DNA of 64,000 nucleotides, taken from positions 186,001-250,000 of the forward strand of contig CAMAVS010000003.1 of NCBI GenBank assembly GCA_945861665.1, given 5' to 3'. Below the pieces are notes generated by a model. That model saw only the letters and a list, made by a program, of their open reading frames with translations. It made no database searches and was not told the DNA's origin. The position numbers were made by a program, and so were the translations under genes. The DNA is from Chitinophaga pinensis (lineage in GTDB: Bacteria > Bacteroidota > Bacteroidia > UBA4408). Below are positions 40,266 to 50,625 of this stretch, one piece after another; position 1 is the stretch's first letter, and each line of letters opens with the position of its first letter.

Positions 40266-40778
40266 TTAGTTCAAGTATTTTTTTTCTATTACTCCTAAGT
40301 GGTGTGCTTGGTGACCGGCAATTAAGAATATGATTGCTCTAACAGAAGTTTCTCTTCCACTTGCTTTCCCTTTATTGTTAAGCATATTTTCATTGAAGCT
40401 CTCAAACATCGTAATATTCGATTCTCTTAATACACCAAATTCGTGCACCAGGCTATAAAGCGAACGCTCGTTAAAGTTTGCATTTTTAACATAATCTTCT
40501 TGTTCAAATCCCGCCAATTCGCTTTTGTCGCCACGCGCAAATCGCAATGCTCTATAGCTCATTATTCTTTCGGTATCTATAATATGACCAATTACTTCTT
40601 TTATGGTCCACTTGTCTTTTTGATATGAATAGTTTTCTTTTTCTTCAGGAATTTCAGATAAAAATGCTTGCATAGAAATTATTTGGTTTTCCAAGGTTTT
40701 TATCACATTATCGCCTTTTACTAAGTCAATGTATTTTTTAAAATACTCTGGATGTTCCGTTTGTTCTGGTCGTTTCAT
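40266..40778 (-). CDS. DinB-family protein
   Basis: WTIKEVIGHIIDTERIMSYRALRFARGD; AGHQAHHLGVIEKKYL. Confidence 0.88.
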   Translation of the reverse strand: MKRPEQTEHPEYFKKYIDLVKGDNVIKTLENQIISMQAFLSEIPEEKENYSYQKDKWTIKEVIGHIIDTERIMSYRALRFARGDKSELAGFEQEDYVKNANFNERSLYSLVHEFGVLRESNITMFESFNENMLNNKGKASGRETSVRAIIFLIAGHQAHHLGVIEKKYLN

Positions 40779-40782
40779 CTTC

Positions 40783-42507
40783 TTATATTTTTTTTAACTC
40801 ATTCATAACAAAGTCGGCTAACTCCTGCACATAGCCAGGTGAGAAATCAAATTTTATTCCGGCTGTTATATATAGTTCCGGAATAGAGCATGTATAGCCA
40901 AGTTTGAGTGTGGCTTCATAGCATCCAATTGTTTTTTCGGGATTCGTTTTATAGTTTCTCCACATTGCAATGGCGCCTAATTGTGCAAAGCCGTATTCAA
41001 TGTAATAAAAGGGTACTTCGTACAAATGAAGTTGATTTTGCCAACTTCTATCGGCAGCCTTTTCATAGCCTTTCCAGTCAACAACTTTACTTCCAAATTC
41101 GGTTGATAGTTGTTTCCAATAATTTGTTCTTTCGGAAACAGTGTGACTAGGATTTTCATAAATCCAATGTTGGAATTTATCAATACGTGCTACCCAAGGA
41201 AGCACAGATAATATCTTTTGTAACTGCTCTTGTTTAGACCTTTTTAGGTCATCTTTGTTGTCGAAAAATACATCCCAATGCTCCATTGATATTAGCTCCA
41301 TCGACATAGAAGCCAATTCAGCAACTTCGGATGGTACTTCTTTGAAGGCAGACAATTCAAGTGGGTGACTTAAAAAGGAATGTATTGCGTGACCGCCTTC
41401 GTGAACCATTGTTACTAAGTCACGAAGCGACTCTACAGAATTCATAAAAATAAATGGAGCACCAGTTTCAGGTAAAGAACAATTGTATCCTCCCGGTGAT
41501 TTTCCTTTTCGAGAATCAAGGTCAAGTCTGCCAAGTTCATTCATCAAGGCAATGTATTCACCGAATTCCGGTTTTATTTTGGTAAAACAGGCAATGGTTT
41601 TGCTTATTAATTCATCACTGTTTGCGTAGGGTTTTAAGGGTTCTTTGCCACTTATATCGACTTCACTATCCCATGGTTTTAAAATGTCGTATCCAAGTTT
41701 GTTTTTTCTTTCAGTATCGAATGTATCTATAATAGGGCATATTGCAGTCGAAACAGAAGTGTGGAAATTGAAGCAATCTTCTTTTTTATAATCGAATCTG
41801 CCTAAGGATGCAAACATATAATCTCTAAAGTTTGCAAAATCAGCATTCAATGCTACTTGGTTTCTAAGTGCAATAAGTTTGTTGAATAAGTTGTTTAATG
41901 TTTCTTCATCAAGCATTTTTCTTGCCTGAATTTTATCAAATGCCTCTTGTCTAATGGCTCTGTTGGTATTTTTAAAATAACTGGCAGCTTTTTGCATTGT
42001 TACTACTGCACCTTCCATCTCAACAGTCATTGCCCCGTTTATGATACCATACTTTTGTGACTCGTTTTGTATTTGTGTTTGGAGTTCAATGTTTTTTTCG
42101 CGGTAAATGTTTGCTTCATTTTTTACTTCACGAATGTAAATACCGTATTCTTTTTTATCTAGTTCATTTGTAAAGGCACAGTCTAATATTTTTTTATTAA
42201 AAGTATCGTTATAGGGAGCCATTTTAGGCTCTATTTCATTGAGGAAAAAATTATAATTGCTTACCAATGTTTCGTTGGTATTGTCGCAGGTCATTTTAAT
42301 GTAACGCCACGAAGCATCTTCATTTACAATGGCTTCTAACTCACTCAAATCAACAAGCCATTTTTTTAATTCACTAACATTCTGTATGTTTCTTTCTGCT
42401 AGTTTTTTGTAAAAGGGTTCAATGGTAATCCAGCTATCAATGATTAAATTGGTAGGAACAAATTGTCTTTCTTTTTTTGCAAGTATGTTTTTCTCTGCGA
42501 TTTCCAT
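40783..42507 (-). CDS. M3 family oligoendopeptidase (PepF-like)
   Basis: HEGGHAIHSFL zinc motif; start set at MEIAEKN rather than ORF-track 42603. Confidence 0.92.
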   Translation of the reverse strand: MEIAEKNILAKKERQFVPTNLIIDSWITIEPFYKKLAERNIQNVSELKKWLVDLSELEAIVNEDASWRYIKMTCDNTNETLVSNYNFFLNEIEPKMAPYNDTFNKKILDCAFTNELDKKEYGIYIREVKNEANIYREKNIELQTQIQNESQKYGIINGAMTVEMEGAVVTMQKAASYFKNTNRAIRQEAFDKIQARKMLDEETLNNLFNKLIALRNQVALNADFANFRDYMFASLGRFDYKKEDCFNFHTSVSTAICPIIDTFDTERKNKLGYDILKPWDSEVDISGKEPLKPYANSDELISKTIACFTKIKPEFGEYIALMNELGRLDLDSRKGKSPGGYNCSLPETGAPFIFMNSVESLRDLVTMVHEGGHAIHSFLSHPLELSAFKEVPSEVAELASMSMELISMEHWDVFFDNKDDLKRSKQEQLQKILSVLPWVARIDKFQHWIYENPSHTVSERTNYWKQLSTEFGSKVVDWKGYEKAADRSWQNQLHLYEVPFYYIEYGFAQLGAIAMWRNYKTNPEKTIGCYEATLKLGYTCSIPELYITAGIKFDFSPGYVQELADFVMNELKKI

Positions 42508-42521
42508 AAAAATGTATGAAC

Positions 42522-42552
42522 AAAAAAACCGAAGCTTAAGCTCCGGTTTTTC
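42522..42552 (-). terminator. hairpin terminator overlapping the 3' end of the DUF5606 gene
   Basis: AAAAACCGAAGCTTAAGCTCCGGTTTTT stem; stop codon 42536-42538 lies at the centre. Confidence 0.7.
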
Positions 42553-43090
42553 TAATGGTTGATGTTGATTTAGCCTTTGACCCAGTGCTTTTTGGTTTAG
42601 CACTTATTTCTACTGGTTTAGCTTTTGGTTTAATCGCTGCATCAGTCGCATTTTTTATTTTCAGTGCTTCGTCTTTGCTTTCTGCATCAGTATTTTCGGC
42701 TGCTTTTTCTTTCAATAAGTCGTTCTTTTGCAACATATTATACCAAGTAATAAGTTTTTTCATATCCGAAAAATGCACCCTTTCCTGGTCTAAATTGGGT
42801 AACACACTCAATAAGTAATTTTTTACCTCGTCAAAAGTAGCTTTCGAATCGAGTGCTATAGCTCCTTTGCTTTCTTTGTCAGCAATTTTTTTAATTACAT
42901 CGCTAAGTGGTAAGTCTTCGTCTGTTGTAAAAATACTGATATCGTTTAAAGCACTGATTTTGTAAGTAGAGTAGGCGGGCATTCTCTTTTTGTCAATCAA
43001 CGATTCTACAATTACGCCATTTTTCGATTGTCCAACTACTTTGTACAATCCAGGGTATCCCGCTATTGAAATTATTCCGTTTAAATCCAT
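42536..43090 (-). CDS. DUF5606-like protein
   Basis: MDLNGIISIAGYPGLYKVVGQSKNGVIVESLIDKKRMPAYSTYKISALNDISIFT. Confidence 0.75.
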   Translation of the reverse strand: MDLNGIISIAGYPGLYKVVGQSKNGVIVESLIDKKRMPAYSTYKISALNDISIFTTDEDLPLSDVIKKIADKESKGAIALDSKATFDEVKNYLLSVLPNLDQERVHFSDMKKLITWYNMLQKNDLLKEKAAENTDAESKDEALKIKNATDAAIKPKAKPVEISAKPKSTGSKAKSTSTIRKTGA

Positions 43091-43249
43091 CTTTTTAGTT
43101 TAGAACTGCAAATTTAGCAAATTACCTGATGTGTCAAAGAGGTTTTAAGATATCTGTTTATTGAACGCAGGGATGGCATTTTGGGCTCAGGGCTAGTTTA
43201 ATCCTTCGTAAAAGCATTTTTGGGAATATTCTAATAGAAAAAGACAGTA

Positions 43250-44009
43250 TTATTTGTAGCGAACAAGATTTACCTCATGCTTATAAATTTTTGGATTGGC
43301 AAAATCCATAATTTTTATACAATACCAGCCATCGACATTGTTGGATAAATCAAATGCATTTTTTACCTCTAATCCTACATTTTTACAAGCAATTTTTTCG
43401 CCTCGTTTACCAGGCAGTTCTTTTTCTTAAAATACCAAATGCTTCCGAACTGCCTTTGTTTGTGTCTCCAGGACCGATGATAAAAGATGGGTTTACAATC
43501 ACCACATTCATTCCTTCTTCAACAGCTCTCCATATTACCACCTTTCTCTGTAAAAAATACCCGTAAATGGTTTTTTTCCGAAGCCTCATTTATAACTGGT
43601 AATGAACAAGCCATTATCTTCATTCGTATTATATACGTTCCGTCTTCATCCAATTGTACTGTTAATTGTGTCGTAATAGCATTATGATAACTACCAGTAT
43701 AGATTTCGTCAGTTGAGTTATAAGATTTAGCATATTGGCGAATTTGTACAAATCTGTTTAATGATAGATTGCTTACTAATGGATGTTGTGTTCCTTCACC
43801 TGGTGACTATAGATACCAACCACACATTATTTTCTTAGGGAGTCGCATATGAAATTATTAATATCTATCCACCTATGTTCGTATCCATTTCCTTTATCAA
43901 TAATGTGTTTTGCAACATGCCAATTTGGCAAAATGTTGTTTTGTGCAAATGAATTGAATGAAATTAAAAAGATAAAAATTGTAAGTGATGTAAAGAGAGT
44001 TGGTTTCAT
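43250..44009 (-). pseudogene. decayed secreted-protein gene in several frames, with an NAD-dependent epimerase-like fragment inside
   Basis: Signal-peptide segment 43827-44009; frame 43519-43806 (SPGEGTQHPLVSNL..TTQLTVQLDEDGTYIIRMKIMACSLPVINEASEKNHLRVFFTEKGGN); epimerase-like WRAVEEGMNVVIVNPSFIIGPGDTNKGSSEAFG in 43407-43589; frame 43250-43426 (ELPGKRGEKIACKNVGLEVKNAFDLSNNVDGWYCIKIMDFANPKIYKHEVNLVRYK). Confidence 0.65.
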
Positions 44010-44021
44010 TAAAATTAATTA

Positions 44022-44675
44022 TTAAAAATTTATACCGTAATTTAAAGAAAAGTAATTGTCATTATTTATATACCTAAGTTGGTATCCGTGTCCTCGACCT
44101 TTTAAGTAAGAAACCCATAAAAAATGTTTTTTATACCCACTTTTATTCGGAATAAAAAAACCTAATGAGGTGACAAAAAAGTATTTATTTAATTCCGTAT
44201 CTGTAACATCTAAAAAAGGCAACCATACATCATGTAGAAATTCTGCCTCGTTTCTATAAGAATCTTTATAAGTTAAAAGAGCAAGAGTGTTGCGATTAAT
44301 ACCCGTATTAACAAAATATTTTATTTTTTTAATACTATTTTCATACTGTAAATAAATAGGGAAAAAATTGACAAAGTAATAACATTCTCTAACGGTTCCG
44401 TAGTAGTTATATTTTAGAAATTGAGTATAAGAGCCAAGTGAACTAGTTAATTTCTAATTTTTATCAAAATTGTATTTAAAGATAAATCGTAAACCTAACG
44501 CAACATTATTATTTTTAGGGATTTTACCGAGTATTGATTCTGTTGTTTTAGGAACAAGAACAGTATTCAGTTCCAAACCATAATTCCACCTTTTAAAGGT
44601 ACTATCTCTATTTGTTGCAAAAGTTGGTGTCGCAAATAAAAAATACAGAATTAGTAAAATAGAATATCGAATCAT
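44022..44675 (-). pseudogene. outer-membrane-protein-like gene interrupted by one in-frame TAG at 44454-44456
   Basis: MIRYSILLILYFLFATPTFATNRDS..LRFIFKYNFDKN*KLTSSLGSYTQFLKYNYYGTVREC..FFIPNKSGYKKHFLWVSYLKGRGHGYQLRYINNDNYFSLNYGINF*; same frame on both sides, terminal Phe. Confidence 0.7.
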
Positions 44676-44693
44676 TTATTAGAGAATTGAACC

Positions 44694-46400
44694 CTATTTG
44701 TTTTTTAATTCCCCAATTTTCCCATTCACAATATTCAAAATTTCAGTTTCCAGCAGCTGTGCTTTTGCTTCAATTTCATTTCCTTTGCTTACAATATCGG
44801 CAGCGAAAGACTTATCGCTTAAACCTGCCGCATTTATTTTAACATTTAAAAAGGCACCCATTACTGCCGAGCGTGCACATAAGGCACCAACACCTGCATC
44901 AGTAACAGAGTTAGGGTTCCCTGTCTCTGTCATCGCCTTCATTACTTCCATTGAATCGCAGCACAATTGCATAACCTTAAAGGGAACTTCGGTAGCGTAT
45001 TTTGTGGCATCTTGTATTGCTTGGGTCCGTGCTTTCTTTTCTTCTTCAGTAGCTTTTGGTTTACCAAAAGCAGTCATAATTTTGTTAAATGCATTGGTGT
45101 CTTCATCTACCATTGAAAGCAATCTGTTTTTGTAGGCTTGACCTTTTTCTGCCCAATCGGAAAACTCTTTCCAACGCTCATCCCAACCCGGTTTATGTGA
45201 AGAAAGATTAGCAACCATTGTTCCCAATGAAATGCCAAGTGCACCCATATAAGCAGAGATTGACCCCCCACCCGGTGCCGGACTTTCACTTGCGGCTTCG
45301 TCAGCAAAAGCTTCCAAATCCATTTTAATTAAACGAGCCATAGAGTCACTTTTTAGTAAATATTCAATAATGCGTTCTTCTACTTTGAAGGGTGATAATT
45401 CATCTAGTCCAAGCGATTTTACAGCAATTTTTATCAATTCTTTTTCAGATAAACCCGTGGAGCGTTGCTGTTTTTCCAAGAAAAATTTTCCTGCATCCAA
45501 CATCGATTTTAATGGAACCAGCCCAACTAACTCTGAACCTGTTACACGGATACCTCTTTCATTCGCTTTTTTCGAAGCCTCTTCAAATGCAATGTGAACA
45601 GGAGTAATATTGATATTGGTTAAGTTCATTGAAATTTGTGCAATGCCATATTCCTCAATATACCAACCAATTGCTTTAACTGATTTTAATGAACCGGGAA
45701 TGTTTACTGGATTTCCTTTTTCATCTGTCACAATTTTTCCTGTAACGGGATTTCCTTCTCTTTTTAATCGTCCTGCCTCACGTACATCAAATGCAATAGC
45801 ATTCGCTCTTCGGGTTGAAGTTGTATTTAAATTAATGTTATATGCTACTAAAAAATCGCGTGCACCAATTACAGTTGAACCCGATTTTATGGAATGTTCA
45901 ACAGGGCCGAAATCAGGCTTCCATTCGGGTAATTTTATTTTTTTGAAAAACCCTTCGTATTCACCTGCACGAATAAGGGATAGGTTATTTCTGTTTTTAT
46001 TTGCTTGCGCAGCTTCATATAAATAAACAGGTATGCTTAATTCATTTCCAACTTTTTTACCTAATTTTTTAGCATATTCAGCTGTTTCCGCCATTGAAAT
46101 TCCCGCAATTGGAATTAAAGGGCAAACATCAGTTGCACCCATACGGGGATGTTCGCCTTTGTGTTTGCTCATATCAATAAGTTCACATGATTTTTTGATT
46201 GCAAGAAATGCAGCATCAATTACCGCTTGTGGTTCACCAACAAAGGTTACAACTGTACGGTTGGTTGCTTTGCCCGGGTCAACGTTCAATAATTTTACGC
46301 CCTCAACGGATTCAATTTCTTTGGTAATGTGGTTGATAATGTTCGTATCGTTCCCTTCGCTGAAGTTAGCAACACATTCTATTAATTGAGAATTTTTCAT
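44694..46400 (-). CDS. ftcD: bifunctional glutamate formimidoyltransferase / formimidoyltetrahydrofolate cyclodeaminase
   Basis: QLIECVANFSEGND; GEHPRMGATDVCPLIPI; C-terminal SPAPGGGSISAYMGALG cyclodeaminase. Confidence 0.93.
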   Translation of the reverse strand: MKNSQLIECVANFSEGNDTNIINHITKEIESVEGVKLLNVDPGKATNRTVVTFVGEPQAVIDAAFLAIKKSCELIDMSKHKGEHPRMGATDVCPLIPIAGISMAETAEYAKKLGKKVGNELSIPVYLYEAAQANKNRNNLSLIRAGEYEGFFKKIKLPEWKPDFGPVEHSIKSGSTVIGARDFLVAYNINLNTTSTRRANAIAFDVREAGRLKREGNPVTGKIVTDEKGNPVNIPGSLKSVKAIGWYIEEYGIAQISMNLTNINITPVHIAFEEASKKANERGIRVTGSELVGLVPLKSMLDAGKFFLEKQQRSTGLSEKELIKIAVKSLGLDELSPFKVEERIIEYLLKSDSMARLIKMDLEAFADEAASESPAPGGGSISAYMGALGISLGTMVANLSSHKPGWDERWKEFSDWAEKGQAYKNRLLSMVDEDTNAFNKIMTAFGKPKATEEEKKARTQAIQDATKYATEVPFKVMQLCCDSMEVMKAMTETGNPNSVTDAGVGALCARSAVMGAFLNVKINAAGLSDKSFAADIVSKGNEIEAKAQLLETEILNIVNGKIGELKNK

Positions 46401-46465
46401 AATTTACAATTGATAATTAGGATTATCGTTAATTATATACTTTGAATTTAATTTAGCTTTTTTAA

Positions 46466-47725
46466 TTATTTTGTTGGTGTAATAATATTTCCGTTTATGA
46501 TAACTGTTTCTATTAAATTACTTGCAAAAGCATACGGAATATATTCGTAGCCAGTTATTTCTTGGGTAATGAATACATTTGCTTGTTTACCAATGGCAAT
46601 GCTTCCGTGTGTTTTACTTAGGTCCATTGCATAAGCAGAATTAATGGTTGCGGCATTGATAGCTTCCTCCGGTGTCATTTTGTATTGAATACAACAAAGC
46701 GACAGCATAAAATTCATGTTTCCGCAGGGACTACTTCCCGGATTATAATCACTGGCAACAGCGATGGCTAAACCTGCATCTATAATTTTACGAGCAGGGG
46801 GGAAGGGTAGACCTAAAAAGAAAGCCGCACCGGGTAATACAGTTGGCATTGTTTTCGAATTTTTCAATGCTTCAATTTCAACATCTCCAACAAATTCTAA
46901 ATGGTCAACGCTTATGGCACCAACCTCTATACCTGCTAATACTCCGCCAGAATTACTTAATTGTTCAGCATGTACTTTCGGTGCCATACCGTATTTTTTT
47001 GCTGCTGTTAGAATTTCAATTGTTTCTTCTTTTGTGAAATAGTTTTGTTCACAAAATACATCGCAATATTCGGCCAATTGCTCGTCTGCAATTGCAGGCA
47101 TTATTTCATTTATGAGCAATTTTATGTAATCCGATTTCCTGTTCTTGTATTCTGTTGGAACAGCATGTGCACCCAAAAAGGTTGCCTTTATAGTAAGTGG
47201 AGAAAGCGTTTTTAGTTTTTTAATAACACGGAGCATTTTCAATTCTGAATCTTTGCTTAATCCATATCCACTTTTTATTTCAACGGCACCGGTACCCATC
47301 ATCATTATTCCATTTAAACGTTTTAAAGCGCTTTCTATCAATTCTTCTTCAGTTGCATCACTCAGCTTTTTTGCTGAATTTAAAATACCTCCACCGCGTT
47401 CAAATATTTGTTCATATGTAAGTCCGTTTATTCTGCCAACAAATTCACCTTCACGACTGCCGGCATATACAATGTGTGTGTGGCTATCACAATAGCAGGG
47501 CATTACTAATTTATTTGTAGCATCAATTACCATTAAACTGCTCCAATCTGTAACTCCACCCCAATTATCCATTGTTCCATAGCTAACTATTTTATCATTT
47601 TCAATGGCAAGCCAAGCATTGTGAATGCAAGGCAATTTTTTCATATTCATACCGCTTACTTTCAGTCGTTCACCATCGTCAACCTGAACCAGTGTTTTTA
47701 TATTTTTAATTAGAATTTTTCTCAT
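46466..47725 (-). CDS. hutI: imidazolonepropionase
   Basis: MPCYCDSHTHIVYAGSREGEF; VEIKSGYGLS; KVHAEQLSNSGG; ASDYNPGSSPCGNM. Confidence 0.94.
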   Translation of the reverse strand: MRKILIKNIKTLVQVDDGERLKVSGMNMKKLPCIHNAWLAIENDKIVSYGTMDNWGGVTDWSSLMVIDATNKLVMPCYCDSHTHIVYAGSREGEFVGRINGLTYEQIFERGGGILNSAKKLSDATEEELIESALKRLNGIMMMGTGAVEIKSGYGLSKDSELKMLRVIKKLKTLSPLTIKATFLGAHAVPTEYKNRKSDYIKLLINEIMPAIADEQLAEYCDVFCEQNYFTKEETIEILTAAKKYGMAPKVHAEQLSNSGGVLAGIEVGAISVDHLEFVGDVEIEALKNSKTMPTVLPGAAFFLGLPFPPARKIIDAGLAIAVASDYNPGSSPCGNMNFMLSLCCIQYKMTPEEAINAATINSAYAMDLSKTHGSIAIGKQANVFITQEITGYEYIPYAFASNLIETVIINGNIITPTK

Positions 47726-47728
47726 CGT

Positions 47729-48961
47729 TTAATTCTTTGGGTAACACAAAAAATATTTTTCAACTGTTTTTGATAAGGCCGAAATGTTTAATTGATCGGA
47801 GGCAGTAGCAAGGTCCTTTAAATCTCCATTTTTAAACAAAATGTTTATTTTTTCATCGTTGCTTTTATAAGCACTGTTCGTCACCTTGTCGGTAAATACG
47901 TAGTAATTAATTTCGGTATCGTTTAGCTGCTTTTCTTTTTTAATTTGTTCTCGAGTTGACTGTATTTGCTCTGCTGAAAAGGGTGAGTTCTGCAATTCTA
48001 TTTTTAAAAGTTGCCTGTTAATTAACATAGAACACATTTCTGACAATACTTTATCGGAATGTTTCATCCACACTTTTACTGAGGCGTATATATCGTAATC
48101 GTCTAGTTGCGAAAATTCCTGAAGGATATTTTCGTTGATTTCAAAATCGTTTTTTGTAAACTTATTTTCTAAAAAAAGTAATAAGGATGGTGTTGCAAAT
48201 AATTTTTCTCCTTTTAGTATAAGTTCTTTGGCTCTTTTTAAAATGTTTACCAACAGTATTTCCGCTGCCAATACTGTTTTATGGAGGTAAACTTGCCAAT
48301 ACATTAATCTACGAGCAACAATAAATTTTTCAATCGAATAAATACCTTTCGCTTCAATTGCCAAAGAATCGTTCACAACAGTTAGCATTTTAATAATCCG
48401 TTCAGCGCTAATTACCCCTTCCGAAACACCTGTAAAAAAGCTGTCTCGCATTAAATAATCCAATCGGTCCATATCCAGCTGACTGGAAACCAATTGGTGA
48501 AGAAATTTCTTTTTGTACTCGTTTTTAAAAATGCTGATAGCCAATAAAAGTTTATTGTTGAAGTGTTTATTCAATTTATCCATAAACAAAAGTGAAATAT
48601 CTTCGTGGCTTATACCATTTACAATGCTTGTTTCCAGTGCGTGTGAAAATGGTCCGTGACCAATGTCGTGCAACAAAATAGCGAGTGTTACTCCTTCTGC
48701 TTCAGCATCATTTATTTCTATCCCTTTTGCTCTTAATACTTCAATTGCTTCACCCATCAAATACATTGCTCCCATAGCGTGATGAAATCGTGTATGTAAT
48801 GCTCCCGGATAAACTAAAGAGGTTAGTCCCAATTGTTTTATTCTGCGTAAGCGTTGGTAATAAGGGTGTTCAATGATATCGAAAACTATTTCGTATGGTA
48901 TTGTAATAAAACCATAGATAGGGTCGTTTACTATTTTAAGTTTATTTGATTTCAATTTCAT
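47729..48961 (-). CDS. HD domain phosphohydrolase (dGTPase-like)
   Basis: YYQRLRRIKQLGLTSLVYPGALHTRFHHAMGAMYL; LLHDIGHGPFSHALE. Confidence 0.92.
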   Translation of the reverse strand: MKLKSNKLKIVNDPIYGFITIPYEIVFDIIEHPYYQRLRRIKQLGLTSLVYPGALHTRFHHAMGAMYLMGEAIEVLRAKGIEINDAEAEGVTLAILLHDIGHGPFSHALETSIVNGISHEDISLLFMDKLNKHFNNKLLLAISIFKNEYKKKFLHQLVSSQLDMDRLDYLMRDSFFTGVSEGVISAERIIKMLTVVNDSLAIEAKGIYSIEKFIVARRLMYWQVYLHKTVLAAEILLVNILKRAKELILKGEKLFATPSLLLFLENKFTKNDFEINENILQEFSQLDDYDIYASVKVWMKHSDKVLSEMCSMLINRQLLKIELQNSPFSAEQIQSTREQIKKEKQLNDTEINYYVFTDKVTNSAYKSNDEKINILFKNGDLKDLATASDQLNISALSKTVEKYFLCYPKN

Positions 48962-49065
48962 AAAAATATTAGTGCGAATTTACAAAACAGACCTCAACAA
49001 CATTCAAACATTTGTATATTCGTGGCATATTCTGATTATTAATTTTTGCACTAAGTTACTCTTTT

Positions 49066-50619
49066 ATGGAAAAAATAACGATTCTTTGGGCCGATGATGA
49101 AATAGATTTGCTAAAACCACACATTCTTTTTTTGGAAGAAAAGGGGTATGTTGTTTTTACTGCTAATAACGGAGAAGATGCGATTGATATGTTAAAAGAG
49201 AAGAATATTGACATTGTTTTGTTGGATGAAAATATGCCCGGTTTATCGGGTTTGGAAACCTTGGTTAAAATAAAAAATATTTACGAGCATATTCCTGTAG
49301 TAATGATTACTAAAAGTGAAGAAGAGTCAATTATGGAGGATGCAATTGGCTCAAAAATATCCGATTACCTCATAAAACCTGTTAATCCTATGCAAATATT
49401 GTTGTCTATAAAGAAGAATTTGGATAATAAACGCCTTATCAGCGAAAAAACTACCTCGGGATACCAGCAAGACTTTAGAAATATAGGAATGACACTTGGC
49501 GGCCGACTGAGCTCAAGTGAATGGGCAGAGGTATACAAAAAATTAGTGTTTTGGGAACTTGAACTTGAGCGGTCCGGAGATACAAGTATGGCGGAAGTGT
49601 TAAAAATGCAAAAAACTGAAGCAAATGCGCAGTTTTTTAAATTTGTTGAAGCAAATTATTTAAGCTGGTTTAGTGGCAAGTCAAGCGATACTCCACAACT
49701 ATCACATACATTATTTAAGAATAAGATAGCGCCATTATTGGATAAAGAAGGACCTGTGTTTGTTTTATTAATTGATAATTTGCGTTACGATCAATGGAAA
49801 ATGCTGCAACCCATATTTAATGAATATTTTCGTACAGAGGAAGAATCTACGTTCTATAGTATATTGCCTACAGCCACACAGTATGCACGGAACGCAATTT
49901 TTGCAGGCTTAATGCCATCCGAAATTGAAAAAAAATACCCAAAGTTATGGCTCAACGATGAGGATGAAGGAGGTAAAAATATGCACGAAGAAGAATTGTT
50001 GGGAGAACAATTAAAGCGGTTGGGTAAAAATATAAAAGTCTCTTACACTAAGGTAACCAATCATGCTGCGGGTAAAAAAATGGTTGAAAATATCCCAAAT
50101 ATGATGGAAAATAAACTGAATGTTATAGTCTATAATTTTGTAGATATGCTTTCACATTCCCGTACAGAAATGGAAATGATACGTGAGTTAGCCGATGACG
50201 AATCTGCTTACCGATCAATCACAGTAAGCTGGTTTGAACACTCTCCATTATTGGACGCAGTTAGATTAATTGCAGATAAAAAATGCAGAGTGGTAGTTAC
50301 TACCGATCATGGAACAATTAAAGTTACCGAGCCTTCACGTGTTGTTGGTGATAAAAATACGAATACCAATTTGCGCTATAAACAAGGAAAAAGTTTGAAT
50401 TATAATAAGAGGGAGGTTTTTGAAGTGAAGAATCCGAGTGATGCATTTTTACCTAAGCAACACGTAAGCCAAGCTTTTATTTTTGCAAAAGAGGATAGAT
50501 TTTTTGCATATCCTAATAATTACAATCATTATGTAACATACTATCGCAATACATTTCAACACGGAGGTGTTTCTTTAGAAGAAATGATTATTCCCTTTAT
50601 AAGTTTAAGTGCTAAGTAA
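49066..50619 (+). CDS. porX: PorX: response regulator with PglZ domain, T9SS regulator
   Basis: ILWADDEIDLLKPHILFLEEKGY receiver; VLLIDNLRYDQWKMLQPIFNEYF and VVTTDHGTIKV PglZ/phosphatase-like domain. Confidence 0.93.
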   Translation: MEKITILWADDEIDLLKPHILFLEEKGYVVFTANNGEDAIDMLKEKNIDIVLLDENMPGLSGLETLVKIKNIYEHIPVVMITKSEEESIMEDAIGSKISDYLIKPVNPMQILLSIKKNLDNKRLISEKTTSGYQQDFRNIGMTLGGRLSSSEWAEVYKKLVFWELELERSGDTSMAEVLKMQKTEANAQFFKFVEANYLSWFSGKSSDTPQLSHTLFKNKIAPLLDKEGPVFVLLIDNLRYDQWKMLQPIFNEYFRTEEESTFYSILPTATQYARNAIFAGLMPSEIEKKYPKLWLNDEDEGGKNMHEEELLGEQLKRLGKNIKVSYTKVTNHAAGKKMVENIPNMMENKLNVIVYNFVDMLSHSRTEMEMIRELADDESAYRSITVSWFEHSPLLDAVRLIADKKCRVVVTTDHGTIKVTEPSRVVGDKNTNTNLRYKQGKSLNYNKREVFEVKNPSDAFLPKQHVSQAFIFAKEDRFFAYPNNYNHYVTYYRNTFQHGGVSLEEMIIPFISLSAK

Positions 50620-50625
50620 TCGCGA

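Noticed and set aside
3346-44456. Genome-wide TAG (amber) reassignment as explanation for the two interrupted genes
   Set aside because: Intact genes such as the 2558 thioesterase, 17482 GNAT, 18081 GWxTD protein and pcrA end in TAG at sensible positions; local suppression or nonsense mutation is more likely
46795-46805. G6 and C6 runs in hutI and ftcD (about 46797 and 45265) as phase-variation tracts
   Set aside because: Short, inside metabolic housekeeping genes, and encode conserved residues
44698-47495. Many plus-strand ORFs opposite ftcD and hutI, up to 145 aa
   Set aside because: Antisense frames of conserved genes; no domain, no promoter, composition mirrors the real gene
49011-49048. 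TTTG..TAATTTTTG upstream of porX as a promoter
   Set aside because: Spacing (25 bp) and three-base gap in the -7 box do not fit the TAnnTTTG consensus well enough
49066-50619. PglZ domain as a sign of a BREX phage-defence system
   Set aside because: The receiver-PglZ architecture is that of PorX, the T9SS regulator; no other BREX genes are nearby
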